From NCBI GenBank assembly GCA_049965795.1, contig JBMFVW010000026.1, forward strand, positions 1 to 24,513: DNA of 24,513 bases, written 5' to 3'. How positions within the stretch are numbered: position 1 is the first letter of the stretch; the number at the start of each line of letters is the position of its first letter. The notes beneath the pieces were generated by a model that saw only the letters and a list, made by a program, of their open reading frames with translations, had not been told where the DNA came from and ran no database searches. The position numbers were made by a program, and so were the translations under genes. Positions 8,265 to 15,080 of the stretch are shown here, piece after piece. This stretch comes from Acidulodesulfobacterium_A sp049965795. GTDB taxonomy: Bacteria > SZUA-79 > Acidulodesulfobacterales > Acidulodesulfobacteraceae.

Positions 8265-8301
8265 TCAAATATTTTGCTTAATACGCTATTGCAGGATTAA
8301 G
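8265..8301. repeat. Repeat-associated module TCAAATATTTTGCTTAA...CTATTGCAGGATTAAG, copy 1
   Basis: Immediately right of hairpin A the plus strand reads TCAAATATTTTGCTTAA, four spacer bases, then CTATTGCAGGATTAAG (8286-8301). The same two blocks, with a longer spacer, recur at 19700-19758, and CTATTGCAGGATTA alone recurs at 15048-15065 (reverse orientation). This copy lies 15 bases beyond the stop codon of the PPDK-regulator gene. Function unknown. Confidence 0.75.
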
Positions 8302-8316
8302 GTGTTATTTAGCATA

Positions 8317-9126
8317 TTATTTATTATTTATGCGAGATATTATATCGGCTGCAACCTCCTCTATAGATTTATCGGTAATATCTATAACATATGCGTTTAA
8401 TTTAGCGTATATAGACATTGAATGGGCAAGTTCTTTTTCTATGGATTCTTTAGATACGTAATCCTGGGAAAGACCCAGTCCCATCCTTTTCAACCTTTCT
8501 TTTCTTAAATTTGAAATTCTTCCGGCATCGGAGACCAAACCGAATATTTTGCTCCTTGGAACCTTAAATACCGTATCGTCTATAATCTGAGTATCTATTA
8601 TAGGAATATTAGCCGCTTTAAATCCTCTTTGGGCAAGAAAAAGACAAAGCGGCGTCTTGGACGTTCTCGATATACCAAGTATAAGAGCATCCGATTCCAA
8701 AACTTCGTCTATCCTCTGTCCGTCGTCATGCTTAACGGCATATTCCAAGGCATCTATCCTTTTAAAATACTCGTCGTTAACCCTGTGGATTAATCCGGGC
8801 TTTCTTTCAGGAGAAAGATTAAGGATATTTGCTATAGAATTAAGTACCGGACCTATTATATCGATACTGACGATGCCCTTTTCTGCAGATTCCTGAAGCA
8901 TTATATTTCTCAGCCCGTCTTTAACTAAAGTAAAAATAACCAATGCTTTTTTTTCTGCGGCTTCCGTAATTATTTCTCTTAATTTCAATTCCGAATCGAT
9001 CAATAGGAAACGTTTAAGGCGAACCTCCGGAATAGAAAACTGAGATATAGCAGCCCTTGCAACTTTTTCCGCGGTTTCGCCGGTAGAATCGGATACTACG
9101 AAGACATGAAAACTTTTATCGCTCAT
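8317..9126 (-). CDS. Pyruvate, phosphate dikinase regulatory protein (kinase-PPPase family)
   Basis: This 269-residue protein belongs to the DUF299/PF03618 family. Members are bifunctional: they use ADP to phosphorylate, and phosphate to dephosphorylate, an active-site Thr of pyruvate phosphate dikinase or PEP synthase, switching the enzyme between pyruvate and PEP directions. Visible features are the N-terminal VVSDSTGETAEKVARA (10-25) and the P-loop-like GISRTSKTPL (151-160), both hallmarks of the family. The C-terminus holds the usual NLRKERLKRMGL and Y..-type helix. The target dikinase is not in this window, so PPDK versus PEP synthase is unresolved. A ribosome site AGGCGGA precedes the ATG. 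The gene starts 33 bases after the rhodanese gene and is probably its operon partner. PEP supply links it loosely to the glycogen genes at 18-24 kb. Confidence 0.93.
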   Translation of the reverse strand: MSDKSFHVFVVSDSTGETAEKVARAAISQFSIPEVRLKRFLLIDSELKLREIITEAAEKKALVIFTLVKDGLRNIMLQESAEKGIVSIDIIGPVLNSIANILNLSPERKPGLIHRVNDEYFKRIDALEYAVKHDDGQRIDEVLESDALILGISRTSKTPLCLFLAQRGFKAANIPIIDTQIIDDTVFKVPRSKIFGLVSDAGRISNLRKERLKRMGLGLSQDYVSKESIEKELAHSMSIYAKLNAYVIDITDKSIEEVAADIISRINNK

Positions 9127-9159
9127 TGTTCCGCCTAATAAAAAATATTATAATTTAAT

Positions 9160-9531
9160 TTACATATGGGTTTTTAATCCCATTTTTTTCCATAAAAGCA
9201 TTCCGCCTTTAAGGTTATGAACCTTATTGAACCCGTGTCTTTTGAGCATAGTACATGCGGAATAACTCCTGGCGCCGCTGTGGCATACCGCAATTATATC
9301 CTTATCTTTATGCTTCTCTAATTCTTGAATTTTTAGCGGTAAAAGCCTTATAGGAATCAAATGCGAATTTTCTATATGCCCCAAATTCCCGCTATATTCA
9401 TTCGGCTCCCTTACGTCTATTACCAGGGTATTTTTGCCTTCTTTATCTTCCGATAATTTTTTAAATGCTTCATCTGGAGTTATCTGACTAACGTCGCCGA
9501 ACAAACCTTCTCTCTTGAAAATATTAAACAT
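9160..9531 (-). CDS. Single-domain rhodanese-like sulfurtransferase
   Basis: This 123-residue protein is one rhodanese domain. The fold landmarks are LVIDVREPNEYSGNLGHI (36-52) with the CH2A-type DVRE motif, and the active-site loop CHSGARS (C83 as the persulfide-forming cysteine, R89 at the loop end). It closes with HNLKGGMLLWKKMG, the typical rhodanese C-terminal G-G-[MI]-x-x-W motif. Such proteins move sulfane sulfur between low-molecular thiols and acceptor proteins in the cytoplasm. A short N-terminal segment (MFNIFKREGLF) precedes the domain; no signal peptide or lipobox is apparent. The leader carries GGGGG and AAGG stretches before the ATG. The upstream region contains hairpin copy B, whose arm may serve as a -35. 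The sulfur acceptor cannot be named from sequence. Confidence 0.9.
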   Translation of the reverse strand: MFNIFKREGLFGDVSQITPDEAFKKLSEDKEGKNTLVIDVREPNEYSGNLGHIENSHLIPIRLLPLKIQELEKHKDKDIIAVCHSGARSYSACTMLKRHGFNKVHNLKGGMLLWKKMGLKTHM

Positions 9532-9560
9532 CCTTTTTTATTCCCCCTTTTTTATCAATT

Positions 9561-9588
9561 TTTATAATGACTTAACGGAAAACGTCAG
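9561..9588 (-). promoter_or_regulatory. Candidate rhodanese promoter using a repeat arm as -35
   Basis: On the minus strand, CTGACG (9588-9583) lies 16 bases from TATAAA (9566-9561). The -35-like box is inside the left arm of hairpin B. The predicted start near 9555 leaves a leader of about 24 bases containing the GGGGG/AAGG ribosome-site region. This mirrors the arrangement at 8159-8187 but with a weaker -35. Confidence 0.38.
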
Positions 9589-9663
9589 ATTAATTTTCCG
9601 ATTTACTGCTTTTAATATTAATTATGCCGTAAATACGGAAAATAAAATATGACACCTTTTCCG
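9576..9663. repeat. Structured intergenic repeat, copy B (MITE/REP-like hairpin)
   Basis: Left arm CGGAAAACGTCAGATT (9576-9591) pairs imperfectly with the right arm at 9648-9663, which retains the fuller ATGACACCTTTTCCG. The left arm has lost two bases of the AAGGTGTCAG core. The inner stem pairs TTTTCCG (9594-9600) with CGGAAAA (9636-9642), and the loop is about 35 bases. Compared with copy A the outer arms and bulge are shared, but the inner stem has a different sequence that still pairs. It sits between the 3' end of the N-acetylglutamate synthase gene and the start of the rhodanese gene. No ORF lies within. Confidence 0.8.
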
Positions 9664-9675
9664 CATTTTGTCATA

Positions 9676-9699
9676 AGGACAGAATTGAATTCTGTTCCT
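9676..9699. repeat. Short palindrome ACAGAATT-G-AATTCTGT
   Basis: An eight-base perfect inverted repeat around a single G (9679-9695) extends, with a one-base bulge, to AGG/CCT. It lies 30 bases beyond the stop of the N-acetylglutamate synthase gene, at the end of the acn-nadK-recN run. There is no T-run on the transcribed side, so a standard intrinsic terminator is not supported. It could be a protein-binding site or a 3' stabilising hairpin. Confidence 0.4.
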
Positions 9700-9728
9700 A
9701 TTATTATAATATATAGTTTACGGTTTGT

Positions 9729-10421
9729 CTATATTTTCAACATTACGGCCGTTTCGTCGCAATCGGGAAATTTTACGCAATTTATACAGTCGCTCCATAT
9801 CTTATGGGGCAGTTCCGATTTGTCTATGACGTTAAAACCGGATTTTTGAAAAAATTGCGGTTTGTAAGTCAAAGCGAATATACTGGTTATTTTAAAAAAT
9901 TTAGCCTCTTCTATGCATTTCTTTATAAGTTCCGTCCCGATAAGCTTCCTTGTATAAGGTCTTTTTACTGCCAACGACCTGATTTCCGCCAGATTTTCCC
10001 ATACGATGGCAAGCGCGCATGCTCCTATAACTTCGGGTTTGCAGCCCGATAAGCCTTTTTCGCTGTAAATTTTTTCATTGTCCGTTTCCGTTTCGCATTC
10101 TATCTCTGCTATATAAAAATCTCTAAGATGAGTATATATATCGCTCATTGAACGCGGAAGCATCTCGCCTGCATTTGAATATTCCAAAAAAAGTTTATAA
10201 AGCGATTTAACGTCGCACATAAGTGCTTTTCTCAGGACTACCTTTACGGTCTTAGCGTCTTTAAAGGCTGAGATTTCTTTATCGATTTCTTTAATTTTAG
10301 CGCGTCCGCCTTTGCTTTTAACGGTTAAACCTTCTTCCGCTTCCATCTCTATTTCTATTTCGGTGGGATAAAAAATAGCTCCTCCGCCTTTTTCATATCT
10401 TTGTCTGCCTGATTTATACAT
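9729..10421 (-). CDS. Short-form N-acetylglutamate synthase (GNAT), divergent CoA loop
   Basis: This 230-residue protein contains a GNAT domain from about residue 60 to the end. The C-terminal signature ELPHKIWSDCINCVKFPDCDE (203-223, here given only by its ends ELPHKIW and KFPDCDE) and LAEIRSLAV (144-152) are typical of the stand-alone ArgA-like N-acetylglutamate synthases. These acetylate glutamate with acetyl-CoA to start or top up arginine synthesis, which agrees with argJ at 2.8-4.0 kb. Three things are odd. There is a basic/acidic N-terminal extension of about 60 residues, and an inserted stretch at about 109-130. The acetyl-CoA pyrophosphate loop, normally Q/R-x-x-G-x-G/A, reads YTRKLIG (156-162) and has lost the central glycine. 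It starts 10 bases after recN with a weak ribosome site; a later start at M26 is possible. Confidence 0.75.
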   Translation of the reverse strand: MYKSGRQRYEKGGGAIFYPTEIEIEMEAEEGLTVKSKGGRAKIKEIDKEISAFKDAKTVKVVLRKALMCDVKSLYKLFLEYSNAGEMLPRSMSDIYTHLRDFYIAEIECETETDNEKIYSEKGLSGCKPEVIGACALAIVWENLAEIRSLAVKRPYTRKLIGTELIKKCIEEAKFFKITSIFALTYKPQFFQKSGFNVIDKSELPHKIWSDCINCVKFPDCDETAVMLKI

Positions 10422-10431
10422 ATTTTTTTAT

Positions 10432-12138
10432 TTAAAACCGCCCCCTGTTTTTTAAGATTTCCTTAGCATGCATTAAAGCCGCTGCTCCTTTTGAATCGCC
10501 GGATAACATTCTTGCCGTTTCGGCTATCCTTTCTTCTTCGTTAAGTTCTTTTATTCTCGTATAAGTTTTTCCGTTTATTATTTCTTTATAAACAAAAAAA
10601 TGCCTGTCTGCGAACGAAGATACCTGAGCCAGGTGCGTTATAAGTATTACCTGATTTGATTCAGATATAGATTTAAGCGCCGAACCTACAAAATTAGCCA
10701 CGTCGCCGCCGATTCCGGCATCTATTTCGTCGAAAATAAAGGTCGCCGTATCTTTTCTTTTATTTAAAATTTTTAAAATACATAAACTTATGCGGGAAAG
10801 TTCGCCTCCCGAAGCAACTTTGGAAAGCGCCCTCGGTTCTTCTCCCGGATTTGCGGAAAACATAAAAATGCAGCCGTCCAATCCGGTTTCCGAAAAACTT
10901 TTCTCAAAATCGGTTTTATCTATATTTATTTTAAAAATAGGTTTAATTTTCAAAAACAACAGCTCTTTTTCTATCTGTTTTTCAAGAATAGAGGCGGATT
11001 TTATTCTTCTTTCATGCAGTTCTTCAGATATCCGCAAAAAATTTTCTTTAAGCATTTCATATTCGCCGTCTATTTCGGCAACTCTTCTTTCAAGTTCCGC
11101 AATACCGCCTAATTCCTGCTTTGCTTCGTCGTAAAGCTTAAGAAGTTCTTCTAATCCGGAAACGTTATATTTATTTTCTATACCTATAACGGCATCGATT
11201 TTAAACCGTATTTCGTTAAGCCTTTCTTCGTCGAATTCCAAAACGGAATACTTTTCCAAAAATAAAAGAATATCTTCAACCTCTATTTTTGCAGTTTCGG
11301 CGTTTTTTAAGCCTTCCGTTTTTTTAAAAGCCGAATCTAATTCGGACAGTCTTGAAAGGTTTGAAAGCAATAAAGCCATCTGCTTTAAAATCCCGTATTC
11401 ATCGCCGTCTATTAAACCTATGGAGTTTAAAATAAGTTCTTTTATAATATTTGCGTTTTCTAACTTTTTTAGTTCTTGTTTTAAAATTTCTTCTTCATCT
11501 GCGGATTTAATATTTAAATTTTCGACGTCGTTTACTATATAAGAATTTAAGGTTTTTATGCGCGATATGCCGTCTATTTTTTTTGTTATTTCTTCTTTTT
11601 CCGATAATATTTTTTTTATTCCGCTGTAAATCTTTTTAGTTTCTTTCAGCAAAGTTTCGCTGCCGGCGAAATCGTCTAAAAAAGCAAGCTGGCTTGCAGG
11701 GTCTATTAAAAATCTCCTGTCGTTCTGCCCGAATATTCTTAACAAATTTTCGCCGAGTTTTTCCGCCAAGTTTTTGTTTACCGGCTCGCCGTTAATAAAA
11801 TATCTGCTTTTACCGCCTTCCGTAAGCGCTCTTTTAAGATTCAAATCGTCGGAACTTTCTAAGTCTATCAATCCTTCAACGTCTGATTCTGCAAATATCC
11901 CGTTTAAACCGTCCTTTGCCGACCCGTTTAAATCGAATGCCGCCGTAACGTAACCTTCTTTTTCTCCGGTCCTTATAATATCCAATCCTTTAGTTTTACC
12001 GAACAAAAAATTCAGTGATTCTATTATTATGCTTTTTCCGGCTCCGGTTTCTCCGCTCAGAACGTTAAGTCCGCCGCAAAAATCTATTTCTAAAAAATCA
12101 ATGGTGGCAAAATTTTTTATCTTTATAGTTTTTAACAA
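10432..12138 (-). CDS. recN: DNA repair protein RecN
   Basis: RecN is an SMC-like ATPase that acts early at double-strand breaks. The 568-residue length is normal. Walker A GETGAGKS lies at 29-36, directly after the family N-terminus (KIKNFATIDFLEIDF). A central coiled coil rich in Glu, Lys and Leu spans roughly 150-380. The ABC signature VASGGELSRISL is at about 440-451, and Walker B TFIFDEIDAGIGGD at about 464-477. The gene uses a TTG start at 12138: TTG-TTA-AAA gives MLK, which aligns with the usual M-L-x-x-[LI]-x-I-x-N-F start, and AAGG stands five bases upstream in the 15-base gap after nadK. It sits in the acn-nadK-recN-synthase run; nadK-recN neighbours are, from memory, common in deltaproteobacteria. 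It appears intact. Confidence 0.96.
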   Translation of the reverse strand: MLKTIKIKNFATIDFLEIDFCGGLNVLSGETGAGKSIIIESLNFLFGKTKGLDIIRTGEKEGYVTAAFDLNGSAKDGLNGIFAESDVEGLIDLESSDDLNLKRALTEGGKSRYFINGEPVNKNLAEKLGENLLRIFGQNDRRFLIDPASQLAFLDDFAGSETLLKETKKIYSGIKKILSEKEEITKKIDGISRIKTLNSYIVNDVENLNIKSADEEEILKQELKKLENANIIKELILNSIGLIDGDEYGILKQMALLLSNLSRLSELDSAFKKTEGLKNAETAKIEVEDILLFLEKYSVLEFDEERLNEIRFKIDAVIGIENKYNVSGLEELLKLYDEAKQELGGIAELERRVAEIDGEYEMLKENFLRISEELHERRIKSASILEKQIEKELLFLKIKPIFKINIDKTDFEKSFSETGLDGCIFMFSANPGEEPRALSKVASGGELSRISLCILKILNKRKDTATFIFDEIDAGIGGDVANFVGSALKSISESNQVILITHLAQVSSFADRHFFVYKEIINGKTYTRIKELNEEERIAETARMLSGDSKGAAALMHAKEILKNRGRF

Positions 12139-12153
12139 TTTTACCTTGACCTT

Positions 12154-13008
12154 TTACCAGTTTAATTTTGTCCTTAATATATTCCAGTAATCGTTGTCTA
12201 AAGACGAAGACAGGTAAACCTTAGAAGGATGTTTTTTAATTATTATTTCGTCGCCGTTATCAAGTTTTATACCTTCTCTTCCGTCGGCAGAAATAAAAAT
12301 ATTTCTTTCCTGAGGCATAATTATTATCTTAAGCTCGCAAGGATTTATTATTATAGGCCTATTAGAGAGCGTATGGGGGCATATAGGGGTTATTATAAAA
12401 GCGCTCATGTCCGGCTGCACTATAGGTCCTCCTGCGGACAGAGAATATGCGGTCGAGCCCGTAGGAGTAGCTATAATAAGTCCGTCGGCCCTGTAATCGT
12501 TTAATCTCAAACCGTTTACGAAAACGGTTAAATTAATAACCCTGGCATGAATGCTTTTTTCTCTTGCTATGGCAGCTTCGTTTAATGCGACTAATTTTTC
12601 GATAGATTTGCCTTTCCTGAATACTTCTATGTCTATAGCCATTCTTGGTATAAACTCTAAAGTCCCGTCCAAAAATCTTTCTATAGCATCTTTCTTTTTT
12701 TTCTCAGGTACTTCTACCAAAAATCCAAGAGTTCCGAAATCTATTCCTATGACAGGCACTTCGGAAAGTTGAGGGAAAATCTTTCCAAGCGTAATTAAAA
12801 GAGTCCCGTCTCCTCCGCAGACTACCACGAGTCCGACGTTTTTGGTGTCGGAACTTTTGATATCCATACTGGGCTTGATTACCGCTTCTATGCCGTTCTT
12901 TTTAAAAAGTCCGCATACATATTCTGCTGACTTTAACGCGGCATCTGCATCTTTTTTGTAGGAAACCAGAACCTTTTTAATATTTTTATTGAAATTAGAT
13001 GAAAACAT
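12154..13008 (-). CDS. nadK: NAD kinase (ATP/polyphosphate-NAD kinase)
   Basis: This 284-residue protein phosphorylates NAD to NADP in the cytoplasm. The catalytic GGDG motif is at 65-68 (VVVCGGDGTLL). The conserved NE pair occurs in ALNEAAIAR, and the large diagnostic loop follows as DGLIIATPTGSTAYSLSAGG (about 174-193). The C-terminal ISADGREG segment is also characteristic. The length is typical and no key residue is missing. Its ATG overlaps the aconitase stop by one base (TAATG), so translation of the two genes is probably coupled. This is the second gene of a four-gene run joining central metabolism, NADP supply, DNA repair and arginine synthesis; the grouping looks like shared transcription rather than one pathway. 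Confidence 0.97.
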   Translation of the reverse strand: MFSSNFNKNIKKVLVSYKKDADAALKSAEYVCGLFKKNGIEAVIKPSMDIKSSDTKNVGLVVVCGGDGTLLITLGKIFPQLSEVPVIGIDFGTLGFLVEVPEKKKKDAIERFLDGTLEFIPRMAIDIEVFRKGKSIEKLVALNEAAIAREKSIHARVINLTVFVNGLRLNDYRADGLIIATPTGSTAYSLSAGGPIVQPDMSAFIITPICPHTLSNRPIIINPCELKIIIMPQERNIFISADGREGIKLDNGDEIIIKKHPSKVYLSSSLDNDYWNILRTKLNW

Positions 13009-14954
13009 TAAATTGCCGTCGGATGCTGTTGTGAAGCTTTTGTTTCATTTAGTAATCCGCCTTCTTTTATTATTTTAACCTGCCTGTCGGTTAAATTATA
13101 CTTAAACCTATATTCGGCGTTTCCCTGGCTTTTATTTATAAAAGTAACCGGTTTGCGTTCGTTTAATTCTTTTAAAATATTAGGTGCGGCAATTTCGTCG
13201 CCCTGTTTTATTTTATCATAATCGGCAGGGTTTTCAAATATAAGAGGCAATATCCCGAAATTTATCAGATTTGCAAAATGTATTCTGGCAAAAGATTTAG
13301 CTATTACGGATTTCACTCCAAGATACATAGGCGCAAGCGCCGCATGCTCCCTGCTGGAACCCTGTCCGTAGTTTTCGCCTCCTATTACGAAACCGCCTTT
13401 CTCATTCAAAGCTCTTTCCGAAAAAGCCGGGTCCACCGTTTCAAATACATATTTAGATATAGCCGGTATATTTGAGCGAAGCGGAAGAATTTTAGAGCCT
13501 GCCGGCATTATATGGTCGGTAGTTATATTATCGCCTACTTTGAGAAGAACCTTTCCCGATATGGATTCCGGAAGTTTCTGCTGAACCGGAAGCGGCTGAA
13601 TGTTCGGCCCCCTGTAAACTTCTACTTCTTCCGGTTTGGTTGAAGGCGGAAGTATCATTGAATCGTCTATGTCGAATTTTTCAGGCATTTTAATAGCAGG
13701 AGCTTTTCCAAGCGTCCTTGGATCCGTAATATAGCCGGTAAGAGCTGAAGCAGCCGCAGTCTGCGGCGAAACCAAATAAATTTTTGCGTCCTTGGTACCG
13801 CTCCTGCCTTCAAAATTACGGTTAAATGTTCTTAAAGAAACTGCGCCGGAACGCGGAGCCTGTCCCATGCCTATGCACGGCCCGCAGGTAGATTCAAGTA
13901 TTCTTGCTCCTGAAGCTATTAAATCGGCAAGAGCGCCGTTTTTGGCAATCATTTCAAATACCTGCTTGGAACCGGGTGAAATAATTAGACTTACATCGGG
14001 ATGCACTTTTTTGCCTTTCAATATAGCCGCTACGGTCATCAAGTCGGTATAAGACGAATTAGTGCAGCTTCCTATGGCAGATTGATCTACTTTTACGTCT
14101 TTTAATTCGTTTACTTTTACTACCTGATCCGGCATATGCGGTTTTGCGGCAAGCGGTTCAAGAGAACTTAAATCTATTTCTATAACTTCGTCGTAAACTG
14201 CGTCTTCGTCTGCGGAAAGAGGGGTATAATCCTGAATTCTTCCTTCGGCTTTTAAAAATTCCATAGTTCTTTCGTCGCTTGGAAAAACGGATGTAGTCGC
14301 TCCAAGCTCGGCGCCCATATTGGTAATAACCGCTCTTTCAGGGACGCTCAGCGTTTTTACTCCTTCGCCGCCGTATTCGAAAATTCTGCCTACGCCGCCT
14401 TTAACGGTCAGCCTTCTTAAAAGCTCTAAAATTACGTCTTTTGCCGAAACCCAATCCTGCAGTTTTCCGGTAAGCTTAACCAGAACGACTTTTGGAACAT
14501 TCATATAAAACGCTCCGCCGCCCATTGCAACCGCAACGTCTAAGCCGCCTGCGCCTATAGCTATCATTCCTACTCCGCCTGCAGTAGGCGTATGACTGTC
14601 GGAACCGAGAAGCGTCTTTCCGGGAACGCCGAATCTTTCCAAATTAATCTGATGGCATATTCCGTTTCCGGCTTTAGAATAAAATATTCCGTATTTTGCC
14701 GCTATAGTCTGCAGAAATTTATGATCGTCGGCGTTTTCAAAACCTGTTTGAAGAGTATTATGGTCTATATAGCTGACCGACAAATCGGTTTTTACCTTCG
14801 GCACTCCTATTGCTTCAAACTGAAGATATGCCATAGTTCCGGTAGCGTCCTGCGTAAGCGTCCTATCGATTTTCAATGCAATTTCTTCTCCCTGTTTTAA
14901 ATTTCCGCCAACAAGATGCGAGCTTAAAATTTTGTACGTTAAACTCTGTCCCAT
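13008..14954 (-). CDS. Aconitate hydratase, Aquifex-type
   Basis: This 648-residue aconitase interconverts citrate and isocitrate. The three ligands of the [4Fe-4S] cluster are visible: C297 in IGSCTNSS, and C357 and C360 in ESTCGPCIGMG. Other conserved parts are GSDSHTPTAGGVGM (117-130), the substrate loop near SSREHAALAPMYLG, and the swivel domain GDNITTDHIMPAG. At about 650 residues it is shorter than AcnA (about 890) and AcnB, and matches the class annotated as Aquifex-type or mitochondrial-like. Its 5' region carries an extended -10 promoter and a CGGGAG-type ribosome site. It leads the acn-nadK-recN-synthase run. A role in an oxidative or reductive citrate cycle cannot be told from this window. 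Confidence 0.95.
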   Translation of the reverse strand: MGQSLTYKILSSHLVGGNLKQGEEIALKIDRTLTQDATGTMAYLQFEAIGVPKVKTDLSVSYIDHNTLQTGFENADDHKFLQTIAAKYGIFYSKAGNGICHQINLERFGVPGKTLLGSDSHTPTAGGVGMIAIGAGGLDVAVAMGGGAFYMNVPKVVLVKLTGKLQDWVSAKDVILELLRRLTVKGGVGRIFEYGGEGVKTLSVPERAVITNMGAELGATTSVFPSDERTMEFLKAEGRIQDYTPLSADEDAVYDEVIEIDLSSLEPLAAKPHMPDQVVKVNELKDVKVDQSAIGSCTNSSYTDLMTVAAILKGKKVHPDVSLIISPGSKQVFEMIAKNGALADLIASGARILESTCGPCIGMGQAPRSGAVSLRTFNRNFEGRSGTKDAKIYLVSPQTAAASALTGYITDPRTLGKAPAIKMPEKFDIDDSMILPPSTKPEEVEVYRGPNIQPLPVQQKLPESISGKVLLKVGDNITTDHIMPAGSKILPLRSNIPAISKYVFETVDPAFSERALNEKGGFVIGGENYGQGSSREHAALAPMYLGVKSVIAKSFARIHFANLINFGILPLIFENPADYDKIKQGDEIAAPNILKELNERKPVTFINKSQGNAEYRFKYNLTDRQVKIIKEGGLLNETKASQQHPTAI

Positions 14955-15033
14955 AAATTAAATTTCTCCCGATTTATATTATTTATATTAATTTTAATTG
15001 AATAATTTTAATATATTTTTTTAATAAAGTAAA

Positions 15034-15042
15034 ATTATATCA
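15034..15042 (-). promoter_or_regulatory. Extended -10 promoter of the acn-nadK-recN run
   Basis: The minus strand reads TGATATAAT, a perfect TGnTATAAT extended -10, 80-88 bases upstream of the aconitase ATG. No good -35 lies 17 bases further up; that position falls inside the CTATTGCAGG repeat module. The predicted start near 15027 gives a leader of about 70 bases. Confidence 0.5.
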
Positions 15043-15047
15043 AGTCC

Positions 15048-15076
15048 CCTAATCCTGCAATAGCGGAAAAGGCGTC
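15048..15076. repeat. Repeat-associated module with single arm, copy 2 (reverse orientation)
   Basis: The plus strand CCTAATCCTGCAATAGCG (15048-15065) is the reverse complement of the CTATTGCAGGATTA block seen at 8286 and 19743. It runs directly into GCGGAAAAGGCGTC (to 15076), which matches a single outer arm of the hairpin elements (GGAAAAGGTGTC). Relative to copy 1 the TTTTGCTTAA block is missing. It ends four bases before the sugar-transferase stop codon complement and lies just upstream of the aconitase promoter. Confidence 0.65.
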
Positions 15077-15080
15077 GTAT

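Noticed and set aside
9676..9699. Palindrome as terminator of the acn-nadK-recN run
   Set aside because: The loop would need at least three bases, which shortens the stem, and no T-run follows on the minus strand. It is kept only as a low-confidence palindrome.
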